Positions 1-8,333 of a stretch of 64,000 nt of DNA are shown one piece after another. Below the pieces are notes generated by a model. The model did no database searches, was not told the DNA's origin, and was given only the letters and a program-made list of their open reading frames with translations. Both the position numbers and the translations under genes were made by a program. Within the stretch, counting starts at the first letter, position 1. The number at the start of each line of letters is the position of its first letter. This DNA comes from MGBC124762 sp048201935 (GTDB taxonomy: Bacteria > Bacillota > Clostridia > Oscillospirales > Oscillospiraceae), in the NCBI GenBank assembly GCA_048201935.1, contig DBFBGR010000007.1, positions 62,001-126,000 on the forward strand, given 5' to 3'.

Positions 1-84
1 GCCTCACGACTAAGGGGAATTATACACCAGCCACCGCCGGGCTGTCAACCATTTCTTGGGGAAAAAGGGCGCAAGGCAAGAAAA

Positions 85-114
85 CCGGGCGGGACGCTGA
101 CGCGTCCCGCCCGG
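85..114 (-). terminator. Intrinsic terminator after the flavoprotein reductase
   Basis: A 13-bp perfect GC-rich stem (85-97 with 102-114, 4-base loop) is followed on the minus strand by TTTTCTTG. It lies 34 bases past the stop codon of the reductase gene. Confidence 0.85.
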
Positions 115-147
115 CTGTTTGCTCGGGTCTTTCGCTGAGAGGAGAGC

Positions 148-2712
148 TTACTTGTTGTCGGCGTTCACCGCGTTGGCGGCGGTGCGACCGGAGACGAAGA
201 TCTCCACGATGGCGTTGCCGCCCAGGCGGTTACCGCCGTGGATGCCGCCGGTGACCTCGCCCGCGGCGTACAGGCCCTCGATGATCTTGCCGCTGGCGTC
301 CAGCACGTGGCGGTCGGTATCGATGGCCAGACCGCCCATGGTGTGGTGGGTGGAGGGGGCCATGATGCGGATACGCAGGAGCTCGCCGTCGAGCTTGTAG
401 GTGTCGGCCTTATACTTGCCGTTCTCGTCCACCTCGGCGGTGCCCACCAGCTTGGTGGGATTCTCCTTCTTGACCTCGGGGGGCTCGGTGCCGGCCATAA
501 CGGCCTTGTCGTAAGCCTCCAGGGTCTCGTAGATGACCTTGGGATCGGCCTTCATGCCGAACTCATCCAGGACCTTCTGGAGCTCGTCGGCACTGGTGGC
601 GAAGTACACCCGGCCGTCGATCTGGGTCTTGCCGGTGGTAGCGCCGGCCTCCACGCCGGGCTTCACATAGGTGTCGTAGGGATAGGGGAAGCCGACCACG
701 GTCTCGGCGTTGGAGATCTCCAGGAACACGCCCTGGGTGCCGTTGACCTCGATGCCGTTTTCAAACTCGCCCTGGCTGAGCACGTCGCGCTCGGCGGCCT
801 CGTTGACGAAGCGCTTGCCGGTGGTGGGGTTGATGTAGGCGGCGTAGTTGCCCGCGCCGAAGGCCAGGTTGCCGTTGTCGATCCAGGAAATGGGCATCAT
901 CTGGGTCCAGCCCTCGCCCACGGTGGCCGCGCCGGCGGCCTGGCCCATCTTGATGCCGTCGCCCTGCATGGAGCTGCGGTTGGTGGTCTTGGTGGCGTTG
1001 GTGATGTACTTGGCGTCCCAATACTTATTGGTCTCCATGACCTTGGAGATGTTGGCGGCGTAGCCGCCGGTGGCCAGGATGACGCCCTTGTTGGCCCGGG
1101 CGGTGACGGGGGTGCCGTCATACATGGTGGCGGTAACGCCCACCACCTTGCCGCCCTCGATGATGAGGTTCTCGGCGGTGGTCCGGGTCATGATCTTGTT
1201 CTTGTCGCTGCCGTCCACGGTCTTCTTTGTGGTGGCGAAGTAGGTGCCGTACTGGGCGGGCACGTCCATCTGGCCGTCGCCGTCCATATCGCCGCCGGAG
1301 AAGGAGTTCTCTCTCCACCACAGAGCGCCGATGAGGGTGGACTGGTCGGCGTCATTGAACAGAGCGCCCTGATCCTGGAGCCAGGGCTTCAGGTCCTGGC
1401 CGTCCTCGATGAACTGCTTGACCAGGTCCACGTCGCCGTAGATCCACTCGGTCTTGTCCGCGCTCTGGCGGAGGCCGCCGTAGTAGGTCTGGAAGACGTG
1501 GAGGTTGATGGTGGAGAACAGCGTCAGGGTGTTCTCGGCGGCGCCGGCGGCCAGCTTGGGCTCGGCCCAGTCGAGGTAGGCCTTGATCTCCTTCTTCAAC
1601 GCCTGGAGGGTGGGCAGGAACTCGGCGTGAACGCCGTGCTTGGACAGCTCACCGATGTCGCCGGCCTCGTAGTCGTGGTCCTTATAGTAGTCGCCGTCGA
1701 AGGGCTCCTCGGACCAGTTGTAGATGGTCTTCAAGGTCTCGATGGCGCCGTTGCCGGACTTCACCTTGTCATAGGTGGCGCCCCGGTACTCGCCGGAGGT
1801 GGCGTCGGGCTTGTCGGCCTCCCAGCAGAGGTAGGGCATCACGCTCTGGTAAGCGCCGCCGGAGCACAGGGTGTTGCCGCCGATCTCGGCGTTCTTCTCG
1901 ATGACCAGCACGCTGTCGCCGTTCTGGGTGGCCTGGGCGGCCGCGCCCATGCCCGCGCCGCCGGCGCCCACCACCACCACGTCATAGGTGGCCTCGATGG
2001 GAGCCTGCGCCTCGTGCTTGACGGTGTTCTTCTTGAAGGAGGCCAGGTCGGAGACCTTGGCCTGCTCGGCGGCGTCGTTCACCGCGTCCTTGATGGCCCG
2101 GGAGGTGAAGGTGGCGCCGGAAACGCCGTCCACGCCGGAGCCGTTGGCGGCGACGATGTCGGGGATCATGATATCAAAGGCGGGAGAGCCCACGTGGGCG
2201 GTCTCGCCGGAGGTCTTGACCTCCACGGCGGTGACGGCGCTGTCGGAGAAGGTCACGTCCAGCTCCACAGGGCCGTTGTAGCCGATGGCGGTGCCGGTGT
2301 AGGTGCCGGCGGTGAAGCTCAGCGCGCCGGCGGGGACCTCGGGGGCGGCGCCCTGGGCGGCGGCGATGGCGGCCGCGGCGGCCTCCTTTACGCCGTTGGA
2401 GGTCAGAGTAGCGCCGGAAACGCCGTCGATGTCAGCGCTCTGGGCCTTCTTGATCTGACCGGCCAGCTCCTCCAGAGCCGCGCCGCCCACGGCGGGGGTC
2501 TCCTTGTCGCCGGTGATCTTCACGTCGGTGATGGAGCTCTCGTCGGTGGTCAGCTCTACCACCACGGCTCCGCCATAACCCTGGCCCTCGCCGGTGTAGG
2601 TGCCGGGGGTGTAGATCTTCTCGCCGGTCTTGGTCTTGTTGCAGCCCACCAGAGAGAAGACCAGGGCCAGCGCCAGGATCAGAGCCAGCCTTTTCGTCAA
2701 ATCCTTAAACAT
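148..2712 (-). CDS. Flavinylated FAD-dependent reductase lipoprotein (fumarate/urocanate reductase type)
   Basis: Extracytoplasmic flavoprotein reductase, likely passing electrons to a small organic acceptor such as fumarate, urocanate or a related enoate. The 854-residue product has a lipoprotein signal (hydrophobic stretch then LVGC, Cys24) and two FMN_bind domains, about residues 33-115 and 133-215. Each carries a flavin-attachment motif: DGVSGATLT with Thr104 and DGVSGATFT with Thr203. A FAD-binding reductase module follows from about residue 240, with the GAGGAG loop near 249, a later HHTMGG motif and a C-terminal GGNRLGGNA segment typical of the FrdA/flavocytochrome c family. The start is the ATG eight bases after GGAGG; a TTG one codon upstream is the alternative. 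ApbE, the enzyme that attaches FMN to such threonines, is encoded nearby at 4331. The acceptor cannot be told from sequence; the FAD-reductase assignment is firm. Confidence 0.9.
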   Translation of the reverse strand: MFKDLTKRLALILALALVFSLVGCNKTKTGEKIYTPGTYTGEGQGYGGAVVVELTTDESSITDVKITGDKETPAVGGAALEELAGQIKKAQSADIDGVSGATLTSNGVKEAAAAAIAAAQGAAPEVPAGALSFTAGTYTGTAIGYNGPVELDVTFSDSAVTAVEVKTSGETAHVGSPAFDIMIPDIVAANGSGVDGVSGATFTSRAIKDAVNDAAEQAKVSDLASFKKNTVKHEAQAPIEATYDVVVVGAGGAGMGAAAQATQNGDSVLVIEKNAEIGGNTLCSGGAYQSVMPYLCWEADKPDATSGEYRGATYDKVKSGNGAIETLKTIYNWSEEPFDGDYYKDHDYEAGDIGELSKHGVHAEFLPTLQALKKEIKAYLDWAEPKLAAGAAENTLTLFSTINLHVFQTYYGGLRQSADKTEWIYGDVDLVKQFIEDGQDLKPWLQDQGALFNDADQSTLIGALWWRENSFSGGDMDGDGQMDVPAQYGTYFATTKKTVDGSDKNKIMTRTTAENLIIEGGKVVGVTATMYDGTPVTARANKGVILATGGYAANISKVMETNKYWDAKYITNATKTTNRSSMQGDGIKMGQAAGAATVGEGWTQMMPISWIDNGNLAFGAGNYAAYINPTTGKRFVNEAAERDVLSQGEFENGIEVNGTQGVFLEISNAETVVGFPYPYDTYVKPGVEAGATTGKTQIDGRVYFATSADELQKVLDEFGMKADPKVIYETLEAYDKAVMAGTEPPEVKKENPTKLVGTAEVDENGKYKADTYKLDGELLRIRIMAPSTHHTMGGLAIDTDRHVLDASGKIIEGLYAAGEVTGGIHGGNRLGGNAIVEIFVSGRTAANAVNADNK

Positions 2713-2840
2713 CAATAGTTCCTCCCTTTCAAAAAAGTGTCGCGCGGATGGGGCGGCGCGGCCGCCCAGATCGTCTAAAACAGAGAAGCGTCACCTCCCG
2801 GCATTTTGTGATATTCGTCCTACTTTATGCTTACATGACC

Positions 2841-2869
2841 ATTTTATGGTACATTCACGCCATTGTCAA
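2841..2869 (-). promoter_or_regulatory. Promoter of the flavoprotein reductase
   Basis: On the minus strand TTGACA (2864-2869), a 17-bp spacer and TAAAAT (2841-2846). Transcription would start about 120 bases before the ATG, leaving a leader with a GC-rich hairpin near 2750-2770. Confidence 0.75.
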
Positions 2870-2885
2870 GAAAAGATTGGCTCCT

Positions 2886-3263
2886 CTAGCGGCCCTGGGC
2901 GGCGCCCTCCTCGGCGTGGATGCGGGTCTCCTGGTCGTCCATCTTGGACTCCTCGTTTTTGATCTCCCAGTGGATGAGGAAGGTCAGCGCGCCCCGGAGC
3001 AAAATGATAGCCCCCAGGATGATGAGCTCGCTGGGGGTGCGGACCACGGCGGTGCGCAGCACCTCGCCGCCCAGCTTGAACTCCAGGGCCAGGGCGATAC
3101 CCTCGGCCAGTCCCAGGCGCACGTGGCTGTCGTGGCTCAGGCAGCCGATGAGGGCTTTGACGGCGGACACCAGCAGCACTCCCACGCCGATGCACTCCAA
3201 AAACAGCACCCCGAACTGGACGATGATCTCAAACCATTCCTCCATCAAAGCCAGTGCGTTCAT
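2886..3263 (-). CDS. DUF1622 family membrane protein
   Basis: A 125-residue inner-membrane protein of the DUF1622 family, whose function is unknown. Three hydrophobic segments are visible: near residues 13-37, a less hydrophobic one around 48-62, and 78-95. The tail is charged and ends in EEGAAQGR. The ATG at 3263 follows AGGGAGGT by eight bases, and its first bases overlap the TGA of the upstream Gx transporter gene (ATGA overlap), so the two are translationally coupled. Longer open frames upstream are only shadows inside the transporter gene. It is the last gene of the NusG-II / Gx / DUF1622 operon. The nearby redox genes suggest, but do not show, a link to flavin electron transfer. Confidence 0.8.
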   Translation of the reverse strand: MNALALMEEWFEIIVQFGVLFLECIGVGVLLVSAVKALIGCLSHDSHVRLGLAEGIALALEFKLGGEVLRTAVVRTPSELIILGAIILLRGALTFLIHWEIKNEESKMDDQETRIHAEEGAAQGR

Positions 3264-3799
3264 GGCTCCGACCTCCCTCTCGTCTTTGGATCTTCCTTGA
3301 GCTTGGGCGCCGAGCGGGCCAGCCGCCGGACCATAATGCCGCTGACCAGCCCAATGAGCACCCCCGCCACCAGCCCAGTGATGACCAAGGGGATGAAATA
3401 GTAGGCCACCCAGACGCTGTCCACCAGGAAGATGGCCACGGCGATCTGTCCGGCGTTGTGGGCGATACCGCCCACCAGGCTGACTCCGGTGCAATCAAAC
3501 ACGCCCAGGGCCTTCACCGCCGTCATGGCCAGCAGGCTCAGCGCCCCTCCGGCCAGGCTGAAGGAAAAGCTGAAGAGGTTGCCAAACAGCAGACCGTTGA
3601 CGACGATGCGCACCGCCGACACCAGCGCGGCCTCCCGCCAGGAATAGAGATAGAGCACGGTGACGATGGCCAGATTGGGCAGTCCCACCTTCATCCCCGG
3701 GATGGAGAACACAGGGAGCAGGGCCTCCACATAGCCCAAAAGGATGGCCGCCGCGCAGAAAAGGCCCAGATAGGCCGTCTTAGTCCCCTTACCGCCCAT
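3260..3799 (-). CDS. Gx transporter family integral membrane protein
   Basis: A 179-residue polytopic membrane protein with about five to six hydrophobic segments. The stretch PGMKVGLPNLAIVTVLYLY near residues 34-52 is typical of the Gx transporter family, once annotated as heptaprenyl diphosphate synthase component I. Members are small S-component-like proteins that often sit beside ApbE, FMN-binding proteins and NusG-domain-II proteins in flavin-based extracellular electron-transfer and Rnf-type loci. Here the gene starts three bases after the NusG-II stop codon and overlaps DUF1622 by four. No catalytic prenyl-synthase motifs are visible, so the old enzyme name should not be used. A flavin, quinone or electron-transfer role is inferred from neighbours. 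Confidence 0.85.
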   Translation of the reverse strand: MGGKGTKTAYLGLFCAAAILLGYVEALLPVFSIPGMKVGLPNLAIVTVLYLYSWREAALVSAVRIVVNGLLFGNLFSFSFSLAGGALSLLAMTAVKALGVFDCTGVSLVGGIAHNAGQIAVAIFLVDSVWVAYYFIPLVITGLVAGVLIGLVSGIMVRRLARSAPKLKEDPKTRGRSEP

Positions 3800-3802
3800 G
3801 GC

Positions 3803-4156
3803 CTAGCCCTCCCGCTGTGGGATGTAGACGATGAGCCCGTGGGGCAGGCAGGCGATGACCTGCCCTTCCTGGCGGATGGGGCCGGTCTGGACGCAGACCT
3901 TGTCGGGGCAGTCGGCCTGGGCCACCAGCACGGCCCCGTCCTCCACCCGGATGAGGTTGCGGCCGATCTCCTCGTCTCCCACCCAGAACTCCTGGTCCTG
4001 GGACAGGTCCAGCTCCATATCCTCCTGGCCGCCCAGCTTGACCACAGCCTTGGCCCCCTCGTCATGGAGCCAGAGCCGCTGGACCAAAAAGGCCGCGCCC
4101 AACGCCGCCAACAGGACCAGGGCTAAGATCCACGTGTTTCGCTGCTGCCGTGTCAC
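3803..4156 (-). CDS. NusG domain II-containing membrane-anchored protein
   Basis: A 117-residue protein with an N-terminal membrane anchor (about residues 9-27) and an extracytoplasmic NusG domain II (about 35-117). The segment ADCPDKVCVQTGPIRQ and the following VIACLPHGLIV are characteristic, with three cysteines conserved in this family. Despite the name it lacks the NGN domain and is not a transcription factor. These proteins accompany Gx transporters and flavinylated proteins. The start is a GTG eight bases after GGAGG. It is the first gene of a three-gene operon with a near-consensus promoter just upstream. Confidence 0.85.
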   Translation of the reverse strand: MTRQQRNTWILALVLLAALGAAFLVQRLWLHDEGAKAVVKLGGQEDMELDLSQDQEFWVGDEEIGRNLIRVEDGAVLVAQADCPDKVCVQTGPIRQEGQVIACLPHGLIVYIPQREG

Positions 4157-4188
4157 GCCGCCGCCTCCCTTTTTTATAATATGTATCC

Positions 4189-4217
4189 ATTGTACGGGCC
4201 ATCTCTCTCTTTGTCAA
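4189..4217 (-). promoter_or_regulatory. Promoter of the NusG-II / Gx / DUF1622 operon
   Basis: Minus strand: perfect TTGACA (4212-4217), 17-bp spacer, TACAAT (4189-4194). It is arranged divergently from the apbE promoter. Confidence 0.85.
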
Positions 4218-4272
4218 GGGAACGGGCCTGATTTTTGCGTATCCAACACCTTTTTCGTCGTTTTTGCCCCGC

Positions 4273-4301
4273 TTGCAATCCCACGGGGTTTTTGGTAGAA
4301 T
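4273..4301 (+). promoter_or_regulatory. Promoter of apbE
   Basis: TTGCAA (4273-4278), 17-bp spacer, TAGAAT (4296-4301), placed 29 bases before the apbE start codon. Confidence 0.7.
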
Positions 4302-4330
4302 AGGCAAAAACACAGGAGGAGGTGAGGGCG

Positions 4331-5419
4331 ATGCCCAAAAAAGAGCGCCGCCCGGTGGGCAGAACACCGGCGGTCCTTCTGGCCCTGGGCGCGGCGGTGC
4401 TGGTGGCGGCGGTGACGCTCACCCTGGTCCACCGAAGCCAAGACCGGGACCAGGGCCAGGTCTGGGAGGAACAGCTCTTCGCCATGGACACGGTGATGAC
4501 CCTCACCGCCTATGGCCCCGAGGGCCAGGCCGCCGTGGCCGAGGCCGCCCAGGAGTTGCGGCGGCTGGACGCTCTATGGTCGGTGGAGTCCCCGGACAGC
4601 GAGATCGCCCGGCTCAACGCCGGGACGGACAACGCCGTGAGCGCCGACACCGCCTACCTGCTGGGGCGGGCTCTGGACATCTCCCAGGAGACCGGCGGTC
4701 TCTTTGACCCCACCATCTACCCGCTGATGACCCTCTGGGGCTTCCACACCGACCACCCCCACGTCCCCCGTGACGTGGACATCCAGGCCGCGCTGCCTTT
4801 GGTGAACGGCGGCCTGGTGGCCCTGTCGGGGGAGACGGTCTCCCTGGCCCCCGGCCAGGAGCTGGACCTGGGCGGCATCGCCAAGGGCTTCGCCTCCGCC
4901 CGGGTCATGGAGATCTTCCGCGCCCACGGCGTGGAGGCGGGCATGGTCTCCCTGGGGGGCAACATCCAGACCCTGGGGACCAAGCCCGACGGCAGCCCGT
5001 GGCGCATCGGCGTACGGGACCCGGTCGGCGGCGCGTCGTCCTACCTGGGGGTGTTGCCGGTGGAGGGCAAGGCGGTCATCACCTCCGGGGGCTACGAGCG
5101 GTTCTTTGAGGAAAACGGCCAAACCTACATCCACATCCTGGACCCCCGCACGGGCTGGCCCGCCCAGTCCGACCTCCAAAGCGCCACCGTCATCTCCGAA
5201 GACGGCGTGTTGGCCGACGCGCTATCCACCGCCCTCTACGTCATGGGCTCGGAGGAGGCCGCCGCCTTTTGGGCCCAGCGGGCCGGCCGGTTCGACATGG
5301 TGCTACTCACCCAGTCGGGAGAGCTACTGGTCACCCAAGGGGTGGCCGGGCAGTTGGAGACCCAGCTCCCCGTCCGGGTCTTACACGCCCAAAGTCAAGA
5401 GGGGCCCGCCGCCCTCTGA
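4331..5419 (+). CDS. apbE: FAD:protein FMN transferase (ApbE family)
   Basis: Transfers FMN from FAD to a Thr or Ser of secreted target proteins by a phosphodiester bond. The 362-residue product has an N-terminal membrane segment (about residues 15-34) and the extracytoplasmic ApbE domain. Visible hallmarks are the MDTVMTLTAYG opening, the GGIAKGFA motif, the SLGGNI loop, HILDPRTGWPA and the final LADALSTALYVMG segment. The start is the ATG eight bases after a long AGGAGGAGG; an upstream GTG is less well spaced. The obvious local substrate is the double-FMN reductase at 148-2712. The gene is divergent from the NusG-II operon and ends at a shared terminator. Confidence 0.93.
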   Translation: MPKKERRPVGRTPAVLLALGAAVLVAAVTLTLVHRSQDRDQGQVWEEQLFAMDTVMTLTAYGPEGQAAVAEAAQELRRLDALWSVESPDSEIARLNAGTDNAVSADTAYLLGRALDISQETGGLFDPTIYPLMTLWGFHTDHPHVPRDVDIQAALPLVNGGLVALSGETVSLAPGQELDLGGIAKGFASARVMEIFRAHGVEAGMVSLGGNIQTLGTKPDGSPWRIGVRDPVGGASSYLGVLPVEGKAVITSGGYERFFEENGQTYIHILDPRTGWPAQSDLQSATVISEDGVLADALSTALYVMGSEEAAAFWAQRAGRFDMVLLTQSGELLVTQGVAGQLETQLPVRVLHAQSQEGPAAL

Positions 5420-5437
5420 TGCCCGAGAGACTATAAA

Positions 5438-5470
5438 AAGAGAGCGTCCCCAAGTTGGGGACGCTCTCTT
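5438..5470. terminator. Bidirectional terminator between apbE and csp
   Basis: A 16-bp inverted repeat (5438-5453 with 5455-5470) with A/T flanks, lying between two convergent genes. Confidence 0.85.
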
Positions 5471-5485
5471 GGTCTTTCCCGCGAA

Positions 5486-5698
5486 TTACTGAGGAATGAC
5501 GTTGACCGCGCGGAGCTTGCCGTTGCCGCGGGGGTCGGGCTCGGTGTCAAAAGTGACCTTCTGGCCCTCGGCCAGGGTCTTAAAGCCGTCGACCTGGATG
5601 GCGGAGAAGTGCACGAACACATCCTCGCCGCCCTCGTCGTTGGCGATGAAGCCAAAACCCTTGGTCTCGTTGAACCACTTGACGGTGCCCTGATACAT
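5486..5698 (-). CDS. csp: Cold-shock protein (CspA family)
   Basis: A 70-residue single-stranded nucleic-acid binding OB-fold protein acting as an RNA chaperone. RNP1 (KGFGFI) and RNP2 (VFVHF) are both present, and the length is typical of CspA/CspB. The ATG follows AGGAGGT by eight bases. The gene has its own perfect TTGACA/TATACT promoter and a leader of about 110 bases with a terminator-like hairpin, described separately. Codon use matches the neighbours. Which of the several Csp paralogues this is cannot be told from sequence. Confidence 0.95.
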   Translation of the reverse strand: MYQGTVKWFNETKGFGFIANDEGGEDVFVHFSAIQVDGFKTLAEGQKVTFDTEPDPRGNGKLRAVNVIPQ

Positions 5699-5734
5699 GA
5701 TTGATTACCTCCTGAGAATTGTTTGTCTGTAAAC

Positions 5735-5786
5735 AAAAAGCCCTCGTCCGGCGAAGCCATGACTATGACTTACGCCAGACGTGAGC
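5735..5786 (-). promoter_or_regulatory. Terminator-like hairpin in the csp leader
   Basis: In the minus-strand leader RNA, 5786-5774 can pair with 5752-5740: 13 positions with one mismatch and two G-U pairs, and a 21-base loop. Five U residues (5739-5735) follow directly. It lies between the promoter and the csp ribosome binding site, so it could act as a conditional terminator. Confidence 0.5.
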
Positions 5787-5812
5787 CCTAGTTTCCTGTG
5801 CAGACTAGATGC

Positions 5813-5841
5813 AGTATACCACCCTTTCCCAATTCTGTCAA
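5813..5841 (-). promoter_or_regulatory. csp promoter
   Basis: Minus strand TTGACA (5836-5841), 17-bp spacer, TATACT (5813-5818). Confidence 0.85.
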
Positions 5842-5904
5842 TGGCGACTTTTGTTTATTTTTGGAAAAATTGTGCAAATTCTCAGCGGTTTTTCAAGTTT
5901 TCTC

Positions 5905-6735
5905 TCAGCGGTCGGGTTTGAGGACATATTCCTCCACCGCCATCCCTACGCCGCCCTCAAAATTGGCCCCGGTGACGTGCCTGGCCGTGGCTTTCGCCTC
6001 AGGCGCGGCGTTTCCCATGGCAAAGGACCACCGGGCGTACTCCAGCATCTCCAGGTCGTTGTCCGCGTCGCCGAAGGCCATGACCTGGTCCGCCGTCAGC
6101 CCCAGACGCTGGGCCAGGGCGGCCAAAGCCCGGCCCTTGTGGACGCCGGGGGCGTTGAGCTCCATATTATAGCCCAGGGCTCCGGTGAATACCACGTCTC
6201 CCGTGGCGGCGATCTCCGCTTGGACCTGGGCGCGTACAGAGTCTGGGACGCAGAAAATGTCGAATTTCCCCGGTCTCCCCTTCGCCGCCACCGCCGCCAC
6301 ATCGTCCACGGAGGTGGTATTGCGGCAGAACATCTCGAAAAAGTGGTCGCTTAGGATCAGCTCCTTCACGTCCTCCAGCCTGCCGTCCATGTAGTTCTCC
6401 GGGCCGATGTAGAGCTCAAAGGCCAGCCCCCAGCGGCGCAAAATGCGGATGATATCCACGCACTGGGCGCTGTCCATGGGGAAGGAGGCCATCTCCGCTC
6501 CGGTGGCGGCGTCCAGCACAAAAGCGCCGTTGGCGGTGATGCCGAAGTCCACGCAGCCCAGGCCGGCGGCGTGCTCCCGGACCAGGGACCAGCTACGGCC
6601 GCTGGCGATGGCGATCTTCACCCCCCTGGCCGAGGCGGCGCGCAGGGCGTCGATGTTGCGCTGGGGGATGGTGTGGTGGTCGGCCCCCAGCAGCGTGCCG
6701 TCCATGTCCAGGGCGATGAGGCGGATGTCATTCAT
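5905..6735 (-). CDS. HAD-superfamily (Cof-type) phosphatase
   Basis: A 276-residue cytoplasmic phosphatase of the Cof/YbiV subfamily, likely acting on sugar phosphates or flavin-type phosphomonoesters. Motif I is ALDMDGTLLG (residues 8-17, nucleophile Asp10), motif II includes IASGRSW, and the C-terminal motif IV is FGDADNDLEML. The length and the C2-type cap between motifs II and III fit the subfamily. The start codon overlaps the end of the upstream AAA+ gene by eight bases and follows AAGGAGG, so the two genes are co-transcribed. Substrate cannot be assigned from sequence. Confidence 0.9.
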   Translation of the reverse strand: MNDIRLIALDMDGTLLGADHHTIPQRNIDALRAASARGVKIAIASGRSWSLVREHAAGLGCVDFGITANGAFVLDAATGAEMASFPMDSAQCVDIIRILRRWGLAFELYIGPENYMDGRLEDVKELILSDHFFEMFCRNTTSVDDVAAVAAKGRPGKFDIFCVPDSVRAQVQAEIAATGDVVFTGALGYNMELNAPGVHKGRALAALAQRLGLTADQVMAFGDADNDLEMLEYARWSFAMGNAAPEAKATARHVTGANFEGGVGMAVEEYVLKPDR

Positions 6736-8155
6736 GTTCGCCGGCCTCCTTCAGGTCTTCCAGCGTCAGGGCCATGAGCTGGTCCTTGGTGGGCTCCTCC
6801 ACCGCCGCCAACCGGTCGGCCTGACGGGCCACGGCCTGCTCGAAGAGATTGCGCACGTCCCGGCCGTTGCCGAAGTTCTCGTCCCGGTCTTCGTAGAGCC
6901 GACGGAAGGTCTCCTGGCAATACGCCGCCGCCTGGTCGTCCAGGGCGTAGCCGTTTTTGCGGCACAGGGACTGGAAAATTTCAAAGAGCTGGTCGCCGGT
7001 GTAGTCCTCAAAGATGAAATACTTGTTGAAGCGGCTCTCCAGGCCGGGGTTGGCGTGGATAAAGTCGTCCATGAGCTCGGTGTAGCCCGCCACGATGACA
7101 ATGAGGTCGTGGCGGTGGTCCTCCATGCCCTTCAAAAGGGTCTCTATGGCCTCGGTGCCAAAATCGTTGGGGTTGTCGTGGCTGGTGAGGGCGTAGGCCT
7201 CGTCGATGAAGAGCACGCCGCCCAGGGCCTTGTCGATGACCTCCCGGGTCTTGATGGCCGTCTGGCCCACAAAGCCCGCCACCAGGCCCGCCCGGTCCAC
7301 CTCCACCAGCTGGCCCTTGCTCAAAACGCCGATGGCGTGGTAAATTTTCGCCAGCAGCCGGGCCACGGTGGTCTTGCCTGTGCCGGGATTGCCCATGAAC
7401 ACCAGGTGCAAACTCATCGGCGGCACCGGCAGGCCCTCCTTCTCCCGGAGCCTACGGACCTTTACCAGGTTGATGAGGCTCTTCACGTCGGCCTTCACCT
7501 TCTCCAGCCCGCACAGCTCGTCCAGCTGGGCCAGCAGCTCCTCCAGCGTCGGCTCGGGCTCCTCGGCGGGCCGCTGGGGCTGGGCGGGGACCGCCGCGGC
7601 GGTCTCCACACCGGGCTCCTTCCCCGTCTCGTGGCCGGGGGTGACGAACTCCCGCACATCCAGGGCGGCCTTGTCCGCCGGGAGAGCGGCGGCGTCACAC
7701 AGCCCGGTGAGCGCGTCGGCGCAGCGGTTGACAAAGCCCGCCTCCGCCTCGCTGACGACGTTGTCCACCGCCGCGAAGAGAAGCAGCATCAGCGTAAAGG
7801 TGTCCACGAACCGCCTCGCCAGCCGCTTACCGGTACGCTTGTCGTACTCGATGAGTCCGGCGAAGAACTTGGGCGGCTGGAAGCCCGGGTAATCCGCCAC
7901 CTGGGCGCACAGGTCCCAGTAGAGCACGCTGGGCACGGGGCTTCCCTTGCAGTAGATGGCGTTATAGTACTCCACGTGCCTAGGGCTCAGCCCCCCGTCC
8001 TCCCCCCACACTCCGGTGGCGGCGCGGCGAAAAAAGCCGTCGGCCTCGGCGGCGAAGGCGGCGCGCAGGCCAGGGTCGGCGATGAGCTTACGAAAGGCGG
8101 AAACGCCCTCGTCATACTGTTTGTGGACCGCCGGAGCGGACATGGAGGGTCTCAT
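6728..8155 (-). CDS. CbbX/SpoVK-like AAA+ ATPase
   Basis: A 475-residue AAA+ protein of the CbbX / stage V sporulation protein K group. The N-terminal half (about 1-190) is helical, contains a TerB-like acidic stretch and is not a recognised catalytic domain. The AAA module starts at about residue 205 with the ELCGLEKVKADVKSL entry typical of this group. Walker A is GNPGTGKTT near 255, Walker B VLFIDEAYAL near 315, and the arginine-finger region LESRFNKYF follows. In Bacillus SpoVK acts in spore maturation, whereas CbbX remodels Rubisco; no Rubisco is nearby. The start has only a weak ribosome site (AGGGA); an ATG four codons in is an alternative. It has its own promoter and is followed by the HAD gene. 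Confidence 0.85.
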   Translation of the reverse strand: MRPSMSAPAVHKQYDEGVSAFRKLIADPGLRAAFAAEADGFFRRAATGVWGEDGGLSPRHVEYYNAIYCKGSPVPSVLYWDLCAQVADYPGFQPPKFFAGLIEYDKRTGKRLARRFVDTFTLMLLLFAAVDNVVSEAEAGFVNRCADALTGLCDAAALPADKAALDVREFVTPGHETGKEPGVETAAAVPAQPQRPAEEPEPTLEELLAQLDELCGLEKVKADVKSLINLVKVRRLREKEGLPVPPMSLHLVFMGNPGTGKTTVARLLAKIYHAIGVLSKGQLVEVDRAGLVAGFVGQTAIKTREVIDKALGGVLFIDEAYALTSHDNPNDFGTEAIETLLKGMEDHRHDLIVIVAGYTELMDDFIHANPGLESRFNKYFIFEDYTGDQLFEIFQSLCRKNGYALDDQAAAYCQETFRRLYEDRDENFGNGRDVRNLFEQAVARQADRLAAVEEPTKDQLMALTLEDLKEAGEHE

Positions 8156-8200
8156 TTGGCGTCACGTCCCTACACAAAAATAGTAAAAATCGTGTTCTTC

Positions 8201-8229
8201 ATTATACCCACTTCCCCTACATTTTTCAA
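8201..8229 (-). promoter_or_regulatory. Promoter of the AAA+ / HAD operon
   Basis: Minus strand TTGAAA (8224-8229), 17-bp spacer, TATAAT (8201-8206). Confidence 0.75.
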
Positions 8230-8298
8230 GTAGGGGCAACAAATGTTCGGAGTTGTCCCCTTTGGCGAAAAAATTTTTGGAAAATTTCATAAAAGCTA

Positions 8299-8327
8299 TT
8301 GACATATTATTAAAAACATTGTATAGT
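8299..8327 (+). promoter_or_regulatory. Promoter of the 8.3-kb non-coding RNA
   Basis: TTGACA (8299-8304), 17-bp AT-rich spacer, TATAGT (8322-8327). The predicted start is close to 8334. Confidence 0.8.
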
Positions 8328-8333
8328 ATAGCC

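Noticed and set aside
238..2718. An 826-codon plus-strand ORF opposite the flavoprotein reductase
   Set aside because: It is the antisense shadow of a gene with clear domains; high GC codon use keeps the opposite strand free of stops. No ribosome site or protein-like composition.
3260..3799. Heptaprenyl diphosphate synthase component I as the function of the Gx transporter
   Set aside because: The older name comes from automatic annotation; the protein is a polytopic membrane protein without synthase motifs.
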